Assembly (NCBI RefSeq): GCF_026262505.1
Contig: NC_067206.1
Coordinates: 16,078,641-16,142,640, forward strand
Reading direction: 5' to 3'
Length of the DNA: 64,000 nucleotides
Origin: Trichomonas vaginalis G3
Taxonomy: Eukaryota; Parabasalia; Trichomonadida; Trichomonadidae
Both the position numbers and the translations under genes were made by a program. Under the pieces are notes generated by a model. The model saw nothing but the letters and a program-made list of their open reading frames with translations. It was not told where the DNA came from and searched no databases. This document shows positions 1 through 8,820 of this stretch, one piece after another (position 1 is the stretch's first letter; each line of letters opens with the position of its first letter).

Positions 1-231
1 ACCATCAACAAGAAATGCCAAAGGTTTTGTATTAGACTTTTCAAATTTATTTCTAATTATCAAAATAAACATCAATTTGTTTACTTAATTTGATATAAAA
101 TAAAAGTGTTATTATAGAATTAATAACAAAAGTAATTGCAATAATAACTAAACTAATGATTTTAGTTTTATCCCAACATGATTTTTTCTTTTCTTAGTTT
201 TGTTCGATTGTACTACTTTGTTCTTCATTAA

Positions 232-723
232 ATGGATTCTTTGCTAAACCAAATGGATTCGATATTTAATTCTGCAATTATGGAATTGACACATCCATTC
301 ACAGTATTGACTAATTTTAAAAGTGATTCTGCGTCATATTACTCTATTGTAGATAAAATCCAACAAAAACTTAATGAATATCATATCAAATTCGCAGGAT
401 TGACTACTGATAACCTTCCTGTGGAAGTTCCTAATTTAAACCACAGATTTACATCTAATTCCAATAAGGTTATTCGTTTTTCCTGTATTTGTCACGATAT
501 TCAATTAGCATTAGAAGATTTTTTGCAAAATGCTCCAAAATGTTATATTGACTATGATCTCTTAAGAATTATCTTAACTTTTTTGAGAAAGCTACCAATT
601 AGAAAGTTCTTTAGGGCAATTTGTCCAAAGTACAATAAGACTGGATGGTATATATTACGTGACATCTTAGACTATGTCACAGAAAATCTAGATAATATAA
701 TTTCCCTTAACTCCGATGCTTGA
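232..723 (+). pseudogene. hAT-type transposase fragment
   Basis: An open frame of 163 codons resembles the middle of a hAT transposase, the RNase H-like cut-and-paste enzyme. Visible are a TTDN block near residue 58, matching the catalytic-Asp block of hAT enzymes, and the Cys-His block FSCICHDIQLALEDF near residues 83-97, matching the typical C-x2-H-x-L pattern. The BED finger and the C-terminal dimerisation domain are absent, so it is a truncated relic. Other hAT scraps lie at 7,138-7,314 and 9,338-9,872 on the opposite strand and may come from different copies. The family call rests on motif pattern only. Confidence 0.55.
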
Positions 724-1108
724 AAAAAATAGTTTTTAGATTTACTCAAATAGCAATAAGTTTACTTGATAAGTAATACGTTATAGTTTATATTCTTTTC
801 CATCCAATTGCAACACTCTCTACCATATTTGAATCGAACCGAATTAATTCTGCTCTTATAATTCCAATCCTCACTAATTTTTTCACGGGTTTTAGACAAT
901 ATATTACTGATATTGAAAATTGTGTGACTAGAGAGCTTGCTCCAAGTCACGCTAAAGTTATTACAAAAATAAAGGAGCTTTCAAATAGAATAATTAATAG
1001 TATTGGTCAAAAGTTACATTTCCACTAGAAAAGGCGACACAAATGCTTATTAATCTTCCAAATATATTTTTAATATTTTCTCTTATTACAACTGTTGATA
1101 AACAAAAT
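724..1108. other. AT-rich spacer without a supported gene
   Basis: A 62-codon frame on the minus strand (762-950) opens with GTG and shows no recognisable motif. I do not call it a gene. Nothing else is seen. Confidence 0.5.
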
Positions 1109-1124
1109 GCGTTCACGTGAACGC
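1109..1124. repeat. 16-bp perfect palindrome
   Basis: GCGTTCACGTGAACGC is self-complementary. It lies about 30 bp before the first GTGAC motif of the gene cluster that follows and marks the left edge of the Maverick-like relic as I read it. It could be a protein-binding site or part of a lost terminal repeat. Confidence 0.4.
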
Positions 1125-1173
1125 TCATGAAAAAATTCAAAAAAGTGACGTTTGTAAATGAATGTGTTTACTC

Positions 1174-1566
1174 TTAAGCTTCTTCTTTCTCAACTTGAAG
1201 ATCTGTTGGATTTAATGTTCCATCACGTTCAACCAGAATGTTTTGTTCAGGTCTTTCAAGGAGTTGCCTGTAAATCGTAAAGGTTTCAACAAGACCTTGG
1301 TATGGTATCTTAAGATCTATGTTCACCCATGGGTGTTTCGTTAAGAAAGCAGCAAGTGTGTCACGCTTTGAGTCAAGGATGTCGCTTTTCTCTGTAAGAC
1401 CTTCTTCAAAGCTTAAAATTACTCCTGCTGCAGCTTCAAGTCTTTGGATCTGGCGTCTTGAAACTTTTGTAAGTTGGATTGATCTATTGGTACTGAAGAT
1501 TTGTAGGAGTTAATTCGAAACAACTTCGTTGATCTCAAGCTGACAGATCGGATGAAGTTCAGACAT
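1174..1566 (-). pseudogene. Maverick-family small protein gene with early stop
   Basis: A 131-codon frame starts with ATG at 1,566 and is interrupted by TAA at codon 19 (1,510-1,512), then stays open to 1,174. Its order of blocks matches the Maverick gene at 42,326-42,700: a short LEIN/IEIN block near the start, a helical middle, then HPWVNID against RPWILLP and a related tail. Both genes stand head to head with a Gln/Pro-rich gene on the plus strand. Function is unknown. The shared gene pair is the main reason I assign the 1.1-6.1 kb cluster to a Maverick-like relic. The stop could be a true mutation or a sequence error. Confidence 0.55.
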
Positions 1567-1655
1567 GGACAATTAGTACTGGTATTTATCGTTCCAGTAC
1601 TTTACGTGTCAGTACAAAATGTGCCGGTACTTAACGTTCTAAACCGTCGGACCAA
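1567..1655. promoter_or_regulatory. Divergent promoter with repeated CAGTAC-type motif
   Basis: This 89-bp gap separates two head-to-head genes. It holds four variants of one motif: AGTACTGGTA, CCAGTACTTTACG, TCAGTACAAAATG and CCGGTACTTAACG. Repeated sites between divergent starts suggest a shared control region; the binding protein is unknown. Confidence 0.4.
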
Positions 1656-2156
1656 ATGTCCCAAGACCAACCTGCGACACCAGCTCAAGCAGCACCGACA
1701 CCAGACATGATGACAATGATGATGCAAATGATGCAACAACAAACACAGCTTATGCAACAAATGCAACAGGAGAAACCTTTATGGAAACCTACAAAAAATC
1801 CTCAAGATCTTGAAGCAGGACTCAATGCTCTCAGGAATGATTACAAGCGTGAACGTATGACCATGAAGAAAGGTGAAGAAGAATACGATCCGATCGAAGA
1901 AGACGAAATCAAGTCAACAGCTTCGACAAGAACACTACAAGCAGAGAGGGAACAAGACGACTTCCTCCCTAAGTCCCAAAGACTTTACGTTCTCAAGTTC
2001 TTTACAGTCCCAGCATTGAGATCAATGCGCAATTGGAAAGGTCGTGTTCCAATGGGTTCCAACAGAAGAGAACTCCTCATGTCCGCCATACTTCTTGTTA
2101 AAACAAAGGCAGAACTTATGGACTTCATTCTTTCATCATGCCCCGATGAAATCTAA
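1656..2156 (+). CDS. Gln/Met-rich Maverick-family protein, 166 aa
   Basis: The N-terminal 50 residues are Pro/Ala then Met/Gln-rich with repeated MMQMMQQQ-type blocks. Residues 55-75 contain DLEAGLNALRNDYKRER, which lines up with DFEEGLNRLRKEYATAP in the Maverick protein at 42,991-43,323. The C-terminal 60 residues are basic and helical and have no counterpart in that shorter copy. It is paired head to head with the gene at 1,174-1,566. Function is unknown; a virion or nucleoprotein role is only a guess. Confidence 0.6.
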   Translation: MSQDQPATPAQAAPTPDMMTMMMQMMQQQTQLMQQMQQEKPLWKPTKNPQDLEAGLNALRNDYKRERMTMKKGEEEYDPIEEDEIKSTASTRTLQAEREQDDFLPKSQRLYVLKFFTVPALRSMRNWKGRVPMGSNRRELLMSAILLVKTKAELMDFILSSCPDEI

Positions 2157-2194
2157 GATCAGAGTAAAAAACTTACATTGATTAAAATTACTTT

Positions 2195-2383
2195 TTATTC
2201 ATGACCTGCAAGACGTCTACGATAGAAGTCTATGAGAGCATCGTAGATCTTGATCGTAGGATTGTGTTCGTCTCTAGGAACCTTAAGGTATTCCTTATAT
2301 GCTTCAACATGTTGATAAGAATAAACTAGAGCATCTTTGAGTTCTTCAAGTTCTTCTCTTTCTTTAGGTGTCATTGACTCCAT
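2195..2383 (-). CDS. Small charged helical protein, 62 aa
   Basis: The frame starts at ATG 2,383, and an AAAAAGTGACA motif sits 12-25 bp upstream on this strand's 5' side. It predicts an all-helical, highly charged protein. Its last 40 residues share spacing with the next gene downstream (2,431-2,637): HVxAY, a variable linker, then DFxRxxLA. The two look like tandem paralogues. No function recognised. Confidence 0.5.
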   Translation of the reverse strand: MESMTPKEREELEELKDALVYSYQHVEAYKEYLKVPRDEHNPTIKIYDALIDFYRRRLAGHE

Positions 2384-2430
2384 TAGACAAAATAAAAAGT
2401 GACAAAATTAAGTATTAATAAATTAATTGT

Positions 2431-2637
2431 TTATTCTTTTTTCTCGTACTTCTGTGCAAGATTTCCTCGGAAGAAGTCAAGCAACATTTGGATCTTTCCA
2501 AGCTTTCGACCTTCTTTTACAAGATCATCTTGGTAAGCTCGGAATGCGTCAACGTGTGAGCTAGCGTAGAATGCAGCGACAACAACTTCTTCTGCGCCTT
2601 CTTTGCTGGCAAGTGGCATGAACTCAAATCCTTCCAT
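2431..2637 (-). CDS. Paralogue of the neighbouring 62-aa protein, 68 aa
   Basis: I start it at the ATG at 2,637 rather than the upstream one at 2,739. The shorter form leaves a 70-bp gap before the divergent gene at 2,708 and begins directly with the conserved part. Residues 20-68 repeat the HVDAF...LLDFFRGNLA pattern of the gene at 2,195-2,383, indicating an old duplication. Function unknown. Confidence 0.5.
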   Translation of the reverse strand: MEGFEFMPLASKEGAEEVVVAAFYASSHVDAFRAYQDDLVKEGRKLGKIQMLLDFFRGNLAQKYEKKE

Positions 2638-2707
2638 TAGAGTAAATAACCTGTCAAAACCGTTCACTCTGACCACTTCACTTTTAATGTCATCTGTTGA
2701 AGGGATT

Positions 2708-2890
2708 ATGAATTTGGTTAAGCAACTCAAATTAGACATTGAGACAGAGATAAAAGAACATAAAGTTGACGCAAGGTCTTTGCGTAAATTGGAAGAATCA
2801 GTAAGTTATCTTGATGACATGATGAATTCTCTTGATCAGATCAAACGTGGAACCGGTACAAACATGAAAGAAAAAAAAAAGAATGAATAA
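2708..2890 (+). CDS. Small coiled-coil-like protein, 60 aa
   Basis: It starts at the ATG at 2,708, head to head with the gene ending its 5' side at 2,637. The frame is open further left, but that part overlaps the other gene. The protein is Lys/Glu-rich with heptad-like leucines (LVKQLKLDIE, SLRKLEESVSYLDDMM) and a lysine-rich tail. A short coiled coil is likely. No family recognised. Confidence 0.45.
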   Translation: MNLVKQLKLDIETEIKEHKVDARSLRKLEESVSYLDDMMNSLDQIKRGTGTNMKEKKKNE

Positions 2891-2908
2891 ATGATTAAAT
2901 TTTTTTAT

Positions 2909-3118
2909 TCAATTGTTTTTAAGTAAGTCTTGAGCATCATTTGCTGTTCTTAAGTATTGAATGTTAGTTTGACGATTCAATTGTCCGTGAAACTCACAGA
3001 AGAACAACATCATGAATAGGAGAAGAATGAAAAGGTTAACACAAAAGAAAACAATGATTGCATTCGTGAGAAAGTTCATTGAGTTCTTTATGTAAGACAT
3101 GTCCTCGTCGTAGCCCAT
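2909..3118 (-). CDS. Single-pass membrane protein, 69 aa
   Basis: I choose the ATG at 3,118 because a TGTCACTTTTT motif with an Inr-like TCACTT lies about 20 bp upstream. Residues 14-38 form one strongly hydrophobic segment (AIIVFFCVNLFILLLFMMLFF), preceded by an acidic N-terminus and followed by a polar tail. Small single-span proteins are common in viral gene sets. The role here is unknown. Confidence 0.5.
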   Translation of the reverse strand: MGYDEDMSYIKNSMNFLTNAIIVFFCVNLFILLLFMMLFFCEFHGQLNRQTNIQYLRTANDAQDLLKNN

Positions 3119-3147
3119 TGAAAAAACTAAAAAGTGACATTTTTTAA
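3119..3147. promoter_or_regulatory. Shared start region with AAAAAGTGACATTTTTT motif
   Basis: The 29-bp gap between divergent starts is almost only this motif. On the minus strand it reads TGTCACTTTTT, containing TCACTT, a match to the trichomonad initiator TCAYWW. The same motif recurs before most genes of this cluster. Confidence 0.5.
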
Positions 3148-3417
3148 ATGATGAAAACTGACAAGACAAGATTTCGTGAGTTCGCAAATTTATTAGAACC
3201 CATGGAGAATTACACACCAGTCCAAGCAATGGAGAAATTCAATGAACTTTATGGTGACCGCAACAATCTTAGTTACTTTACTAAGCTTTTGAAGTACTTT
3301 ATTCAATTCAATTGCGAAACCTCTCCGAATGAAGTCTTTGCTCATAATGAATTCCTTGAACTCATCTATCAGGAATTGAAATTAGCAATTCTAACAAACT
3401 TTAAACCAGAAGAATAA
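3148..3417 (+). CDS. Small hypothetical protein, 89 aa
   Basis: It starts at ATG 3,148 directly after the shared GTGACA motif; a second ATG follows at once. The pattern MEKFNELYGDRNNLS...LLKYFIQF resembles HFKEVYGNTTLTD...YISYLC in the gene at 5,098-5,310, so the two may be paralogues. No catalytic motif seen. Confidence 0.5.
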   Translation: MMKTDKTRFREFANLLEPMENYTPVQAMEKFNELYGDRNNLSYFTKLLKYFIQFNCETSPNEVFAHNEFLELIYQELKLAILTNFKPEE

Positions 3418-3446
3418 AAAAAATTAATTTAATAAAAATAACTTTT

Positions 3447-3636
3447 TTAGTTTGAGTCAATCATATGTCTCTGAATGAACCAATCAACAACGATTTCACC
3501 AATTTTTCTTTCAAATAAGTCACGAAAGTTCTTCATGGCATAATCGACAAATGCTTCATTGTTTTGCATATTGCCAAGCAGCTTTTCTGAACGACTGAGC
3601 ATCTTCAAAGTTTAGAACAGTTAACTCTTCACTCAT
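3447..3636 (-). pseudogene. Frameshifted small gene, about 62 codons
   Basis: From ATG 3,636 the frame reads 23 codons (MSEELTVLNFEDAQSF and on) then hits a stop. The neighbouring frame continues cleanly (NNEAFVDYAMKNFRDLFERK) to a TAA at 3,447. One base change would join them. It sits head to head with the gene at 3,683 across a GTGAAA/GTGTCATTTTT promoter region. Confidence 0.4.
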
Positions 3637-4031
3637 GAAAAAAGTGAAATGACCACATGGTCTGACAGTGTCATTTTTAGTAATGGATTTGGAATTCAAT
3701 GTCTTTGCCCAACGTCGAGTCCTTGATCAACATGGTATTACCAAAGAAAAGTTCATTGAAGATGTTGATACCTTATTTGATTCACAAAATCAAGATCAAG
3801 ATGTAATTGTTAGTCTACCTTACTTGCTGATGGTCAAAGAAAAATTGATGAATAGTTTGAAATATCCTGAATCAGAAATTTTTCGAATGATCTATAATCA
3901 AAATTTTATGGGACATTGTTTCTCAGACATGCCATTAAAGGAGTTCCATGAAGAAATAGACAAAGCCATTGAGAAATACTTCTTCTCGCTTCCAAAAGAA
4001 GATGAGGTACCAAAAGAATCAGAAGAGGAAT

Positions 4032-4906
4032 GAGTGTGGTAGAATTTACGAAAAAGTGACACTTAACCTTAAATTTCCAAACACTATTTTTTGATTGTAT
4101 TTTGTTATTTATATATTTATATATATGTATATTTATATATATGTATATTTATATATATGTATATTTATATATATGTATATTTATATATATGTATATTTAT
4201 ATATGTATATATTTATATATGTATATATTTATATATGTATATATTTATATATGTATATATTTATATATGTATATATTTATATATGTATATATTTATATAT
4301 GTATATATTTATATATGTATATATTTATATATGTATATATTTATATATGTATATATTTATATATGTATATATTTATATATGAATAAATAATACATCAAAC
4401 TAGTTTTAGAGTTGATAGTAAGAAGCGAAGAACACTACCAGTAAGATACAGCAGTAGTAGCTGCTTCATGCTGCATTGAGTATTGTTGAATAATTTGAAG
4501 TAGTGGTTTTTGAAATCAGCACCCCTATGAGAGCGCTGGCGACCGAAACACCACTAGTAAGATTGTGTATTAGAAACTGCTTCATGCTGTGTTGAGTAAG
4601 CCTCGATTTCTTTATCAGACCACCTTTAAATTAACCACTCACATTCTCACTGTGGTCCATCTAAAATTTGTAAACTTTATGACATAAAATTATATTATAT
4701 GCAGGATCCCACCTATTACTTAATCTTTTTGGAATAAATGTTTTATAATATTTATCGATTGATTGTAATTTTTTGTATAAACAAAGTTTTTTATTTATAT
4801 TAAAAATATATTCGGTTAATGATATTATCTTATAATTTGTAAATAAATCTAGTAATAAAATAACTTTAATAGTTGGTGTCACTTTTTCGAAAATTCTGGT
4901 TTTTTC
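4032..4906 (+). mobile_element. 875-bp non-autonomous element, copy 1
   Basis: The ends are imperfect 31-bp inverted repeats sharing AGAATTT then CGAAAAAGTGACAC. A 10-bp direct repeat GAAGAGGAAT flanks it (4,022-4,031 and 4,907-4,916). Inside are a 16-bp-unit microsatellite and about 480 bp of unique sequence, with no transposase. A duplication of this length fits the MULE superfamily. A second copy, inverted and larger, lies at 10,069-12,707. Confidence 0.85.
4105..4387. repeat. AT-rich microsatellite, 16-bp unit
   Basis: About 18 units of TATATATTTATATATG and close variants. Because 16 is not a multiple of three and the unit lacks stops on this strand, long Tyr/Ile-rich frames appear in all three frames. 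They are not genes. Confidence 0.9.
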
Positions 4907-5049
4907 GAAGAGGAATCAGAAGATGAACAAAAAGTTTCTTTCAAAGAAATCAATGAGAAACTTGATTCAATTCTGGAAGCCATTGCTGATCTTCAGGATG
5001 AAGTTTTCTTGATTGCAAAACATTTTAATCCAAACATGAACGAATAAAA

Positions 5050-5097
5050 ACCTTATCGTTTACAAAACGTTATCGTTTAAAAAGTGTCATTTTTTTC
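5050..5097 (+). promoter_or_regulatory. Promoter motif AAACCTTATCGTTTA + GTGTCATTTTTT
   Basis: AACCTTATCGTTTA, a partial repeat of it, then AAAAAGTGTCATTTTTT ends 2 bp before the ATG at 5,098. TCATTT matches the initiator TCAYWW. The same bipartite block recurs before the gene at 5,428. Confidence 0.5.
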
Positions 5098-5310
5098 ATG
5101 AGCTTGGACAAGTTTCATGAATTCTTTCAGTCATGGGTCACTAAGGAAACAGTCACAGTCGAAGAATTACAAAGTCATTTCAAAGAAGTATATGGCAATA
5201 CTACCCTTACTGATATGGAGAGTATCCGCTTATGGAATTACATTTCCTATTTGTGCAATAAATATCCTCACAAGGAGTATGATTTCTTAAAGTTCGTGGA
5301 AGATTTCTAA
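5098..5310 (+). CDS. Small hypothetical protein, 70 aa
   Basis: A helical, aromatic-rich small protein beginning MSLDKFHEFFQSW. The HFKEVYGNTTLTD segment resembles the 89-aa protein at 3,148-3,417. It starts directly at an Inr-containing motif, as its neighbours do, and is followed after 117 bp by the next gene on the same strand. No known domain. Confidence 0.5.
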   Translation: MSLDKFHEFFQSWVTKETVTVEELQSHFKEVYGNTTLTDMESIRLWNYISYLCNKYPHKEYDFLKFVEDF

Positions 5311-5377
5311 TACATTCTGGAACGAATGGATGAAGAAAAACAAAAACAAGGTCCTGGAATCACCTTAGTATTCTTAT

Positions 5378-5427
5378 GAATAAAAACCTTATCGTTTAAA
5401 AAAGTGTCATTTTTTAATTTGAATTAA
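5378..5427 (+). promoter_or_regulatory. Second copy of the AAACCTTATCGTTTA + GTGTCATTTTTT promoter
   Basis: AAAAACCTTATCGTTTAAAA is followed by GTGTCATTTTTTAA and, 14 bp later, by the ATG at 5,428. The match to the block at 5,050-5,097 extends over about 30 bp, suggesting co-regulation. Confidence 0.5.
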
Positions 5428-5955
5428 ATGAGAACGAGTAAGAAAAAAATTCCATTTAGCAAATTAAAGAAAGTCTTTGATTCTTTAAAAGAAATTAAAG
5501 AAATTAATGATGAATATTATTCTGACGATCAATCTTACAAACCTTCAAACAACTATTTGAAAAACTTAGCACTTTTCAAGGATATTTTGGATAAAGAATA
5601 CACCGGCAAAGCAAAGAAAAAAGAAATTCTTGACTTTTTGGTTGGATCAGAACCAAAACCTGAAATCGAAGAACCTCATGTTGACGTTAATGATACTGAA
5701 GCTGAAATAGAGGAATTAATGAATATTCCTACAGCGCAGATACCATTAAAGAAGTCCCATGATGAAAGGTTCCAAGATTTTGTTCAAGAAGTTTCACAGA
5801 ATTTGTTGAACGGTGAATTTGATGAAAGTTTATCCAAAGAAGGTACAGAGTTTGTCAAAAGACATAAATTACAGTTCATGGATTCTAATCTTGATTGTAT
5901 CGAACTGTTCCATCCATTAGATGAAGTCCCTTTCAAGATCTTCCATAAAATTTGA
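5428..5955 (+). CDS. Charged hypothetical protein, 175 aa
   Basis: The first 45 residues are very Lys-rich (KKKIPFSKLKKVFDSLKEIK). The middle, around residues 70-95, is acidic with a PKPEIEEPHVDV linker, and the C-terminus is more hydrophobic. Its last 38 bp overlap a possible gene end on the other strand. No family recognised. Confidence 0.5.
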   Translation: MRTSKKKIPFSKLKKVFDSLKEIKEINDEYYSDDQSYKPSNNYLKNLALFKDILDKEYTGKAKKKEILDFLVGSEPKPEIEEPHVDVNDTEAEIEELMNIPTAQIPLKKSHDERFQDFVQEVSQNLLNGEFDESLSKEGTEFVKRHKLQFMDSNLDCIELFHPLDEVPFKIFHKI

Positions 5956-6156
5956 ATATAACTCAATTAAAAAATAAAAATTTAGAGCCTTAACATAATC
6001 AGAGTATATCACTAGTAATCTGAAAATTACCACAGATAATCCGTTGAACATAGAGTTGATATCATCCATAAATAATTCAAAAATTCCAGGATGATTATAA
6101 ATTGTTTGTTCCCATATTTGATGATCATATAACTCTGGATTGGCGGATCTGAGGTA
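5917..6156 (-). pseudogene. 5'-truncated gene fragment, 79 codons
   Basis: The frame is open from 6,156 to TAA at 5,917 but has no ATG near its left limit. The composition looks coding (ELYDHQIWEQTIYNHPGIFE and on), with a hydrophobic stretch VVIFRLLVIY. The sequence before it changes character at about 6,155, which I take as the edge of the relic cluster. Confidence 0.35.
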
Positions 6157-6379
6157 CTATTACATGTAATAGTACTCACACACTCCTATGTTGAAATTGC
6201 ACTCAATTTTTAGCCAGATATATAAATATGTTTAGAATATTATATATTATTAATTTATTTTATATCATTACAAATTATAAAGCGTCAAAAATGAACTGGG
6301 ACCCTTTTTCATGCATTAAACTTCCATTTGGTTAATTGAAAGACTTTAAACTAGAGTTTTGTGTCGCGGATCAAAAAAA

Positions 6380-7008
6380 ATTCTGACACTTTACACGGAA
6401 AAGTGACACTTTAATGGATCTAGCTGGAGCAATTTTTTGAGATGAGACGATAGTTTACGAAGTTCTGATCTCGAATCAAAGCCTCGTAAGCTATCGTCTT
6501 GTATAAAAATTTGAAAAAATTCTACGCATAATTTGATAATCCAAAAAAAATTCTAACAATTTTAAAAGAAATTCTTGGCTATGATGTACTGATCATGAAT
6601 CAGTACATCAGAGCCAGCAATTCCTTCGCAAACTGCGGGAAACTTTGTCTGAATAGTTTAACATTTAGACAAAGTTTCCCGCTGTCAGAGAGGGAATGGA
6701 GGGGTAAGAGGTATATATTATAAATATATACCCCTTCCCCTTTCATTCCTTATATCTAGTTCCAAATAATAAAATTTAATAAAAATATTTTTGACACTTT
6801 ACAAAAAAATTCTGACACTTCGTGTCAGGATTTTTTTGATTCATTACATTAAACTAAAGTTTTGGAACTTTCTGATTGGAATTGAAGGGATTGGAGGCTA
6901 TAAGAGACTGATGAAATACCAGTACCCGATAGTCTCCAATTCCTTCCTGAAACTCATCAAAGTGGACCTTGCATGCATTTAAAATTTGCCGTGTAAAATC
7001 TGACGCAG
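6380..7008. mobile_element. Hairpin cassette, locus 1 (non-autonomous element)
   Basis: The ends are related inverted repeats: TTCTGACACTTTACACGG near 6,382 against its complement near 6,990-7,005. Between them lie hairpins with arms of 12-25 bp: 6,445-6,499 (arm AGACGATAGTTTACGA), 6,568-6,625, 6,634-6,683, 6,690-6,750 and 6,890-6,943. The second to fourth are the same hairpins as in the 15.8 kb array but in reverse orientation, with base differences in the arms. No open frame of interest is present. Confidence 0.6.
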
Positions 7009-7137
7009 TCAAATCTTATATTTTGGTTTACAAGAATCAAATATACCAAACCCATTCTATTCCATTTCAAATAAACAATTAAATATAATTAAAAGCATAA
7101 AAAATATTTTAATCAATTAACAAAATAATCTCAAGAT

Positions 7138-7314
7138 CTAATATGGTTTATAACTTAAACCCTTCATTATCTTAAGGCTTGCATCCATAAGATCTTGTGC
7201 TATGTTCAGATTTCTGGAAGTTAATATTATACCTTGAGCTGAAACCATCCTTTCGCAACTAGTTTCAGCACATACACAATTTGTATCACAGAGAGAAAAA
7301 TTAGACTCACAAGC
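7138..7314 (-). pseudogene. hAT C-terminal dimerisation fragment
   Basis: The open stretch ends in TAG at 7,138 and encodes a segment with CAETSCERMVSAQGIILTSR. This is the hAT C-terminal signature (small residue, Ser, x, Cys/Ser-Glu-Arg, x-x-Ser). The fragment at 9,338-9,872 has SVASCERTISAQRLILTIRN at the same place. The 5' part is missing. Confidence 0.55.
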
Positions 7315-7478
7315 CTAAAATATTATCTATACCTATGAAGAAACGCATTTTTAATAACATCTATACAAAAAATATGCGGTGGTCAACTAGATTCAGTTAT
7401 GATCCTCTGGAAATTTTGGCAAAGGCTGCATTGAAATCTGACAAAATATTGTTGTAAACGTGTCAGATTTGATCGTGA

Positions 7479-7790
7479 AAGGTTATTAGGGAAGCACTTA
7501 ATCTTCACCACAACGATATAACTTTAGAAAAAGGAGTTTACAACCTCAGAATTCGTTACAGCAAAACCGACCAATTAGGAAAAGGAGAAACAGCCCTGAT
7601 TTATAACAGTGGAACAGAGTACTCACCATTTATATTGTATAAGAAATATGATCGCGGTCAATTTAATGACGAGGACAAGATTTTTCCAAAATCTCGTCCA
7701 TATTACCACACTCTTATCACTAACCATGCGGAATGGTGGAAGAAAAAACTACATTTCCAAGTTTTTCTTCCCCCATGGGGGATGTTGTAA
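7479..7790 (+). pseudogene. Unrecognised gene fragment, 103 codons
   Basis: A stop-to-stop open frame with coding-like composition: GVYNLRIRYSKTDQLGKGE, then SRPYYHTLITNHAEWW. It has no ATG at its left limit and ends just before a GC-rich hairpin. I do not recognise the family. The left part is probably lost. Confidence 0.35.
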
Positions 7791-7797
7791 AAAATTT

Positions 7798-7862
7798 GTG
7801 ATCGACCCCGGAGATAGACGAAGGGTGCGAAGCGATCGGAGTTCATCTCCGCCGTCGATCAC
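7798..7862. repeat. GC-rich hairpin
   Basis: GTGATCGAC and GTCGATCAC form the outer stem; GGAGAT and ATCTCC form an inner one. It is much richer in GC than its surroundings and lies 8 bp after the stop of the preceding fragment, so it may be a 3'-end signal or an element tip. Confidence 0.5.
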
Positions 7863-8006
7863 AAAAAATGCTTTTATTTCATTAAGAGTGTGATTTTGGA
7901 ATCTACAGAAAAAATGGCGTATTTCTGTCGTTTTAGAATTTAAAAATATCAATGCTATCATCTTAAAATCTAAAAAACTTGTTTTATTTTTTAAAATATT
8001 TTTTAA

Positions 8007-8820
8007 TAGGGAAATCCGCAATCACTTTTTTTAATCACGATTTAAATATATAAATCGCGATTTTTTAGGAAAATCGCGACTTTTTTAAAATCGCGTTTTT
8101 TAATGAATTGCGATTTTATTGTGGTCGCGATTTTTCAAAAAAATCGCGATTTATATGGAAAATCGCGTTATTGGTTCAATCTAAAGATCATTATTTAAAA
8201 AGTCAACTAAAAAATATAAATATAAGAATAAAATAAAAATTGTAATAAGAATGTTATAAAAAGTTTTTTTAGATTTGAGTTGCCGATAGGCTTGAGCAAA
8301 TGTATTTTTATTGCTAAAGGTTTTTTTGTTAGATTTATGTAATATTTTTTAGTTAAAGGTAAATTATGATTAATTAGTGCAGTAAAGTAAGACTTCAAGA
8401 ATTTTGACCAGTAAAGTGGGATTGAGGTATTTGTTATCGAGATTGTTTGATTTTAGATCTCTGATTTCGGCAAGTATGCAGAAAAACCATATTGTGAGCA
8501 GTCTAAAATGGATAAACAGCCATTCTAGATTCAAAAAATCTTTGTGAATTGCTTTGTTATTGAATTTAATTGCGACCTTTTCGCTTAATGAGGTCCAAAA
8601 TCATGGTTCCGATTTGTTCTATGTTCGCGATTGATAAAGAAAATCGCGTTTAATTTTGATCACAATTTTTCATAAAAATCGCGATTTTTTTGAAAAATCG
8701 CGACCACAATAAAATCGCAATTCATTAAAAAACGCGATTTTAAAAAAGTCGCGATTTTCCTAAAAAATCGCGATTTATATATTTAAATCGTGATTAAAAA
8801 AGTGGTTGCGGTTTTCCCTA
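8007..8820. mobile_element. Foldback element with AATCGCGATT-rich ends
   Basis: The ends are inverted repeats of about 165 bp starting TAGGGAAA and built from many AATCGCGATT-type units, themselves palindromic. The 480-bp interior has no supported gene. The flanks show no clear duplication. The TAGGG end would suit a hAT-derived MITE, but this is uncertain. Confidence 0.65.

Larger units (their letters stand above)
3683..5047 (+). pseudogene. Small gene split by an 875-bp element
   Basis: The 5' part (3,683-4,031) encodes 116 residues ending in an acidic run of SEEE. The 3' part (4,917-5,047) resumes in the same frame with SEDEQKVSFKEINEK and ends at TAA 5,047. The element at 4,032-4,906 plus one copy of its 10-bp duplication lies between. 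Without them the gene would have 159 codons before the stop. As it stands, translation ends two bases into the element. I start at ATG 3,683, just after the GTGTCATTTTT motif. Function unknown. Confidence 0.75.

Noticed and set aside
4091-4390. Three overlapping 94-99-codon Tyr/Ile-rich frames
   Set aside because: They are translations of a 16-bp microsatellite in all three frames, not genes. The same holds for the 245-259-codon frames at 11,890-12,669.
4661-4882. 73-codon frame inside the 875-bp element (also at 10,093)
   Set aside because: It opens with GTG inside the terminal repeat and has no recognisable domain. Copy 2 is cut by the mariner. Chance frame or old relic.
7609-7893. 94-codon plus-strand frame and its 90-codon minus-strand partner
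   Set aside because: Both run through the GC-rich hairpin and overlap the better frame at 7,479-7,790, which has coding character.
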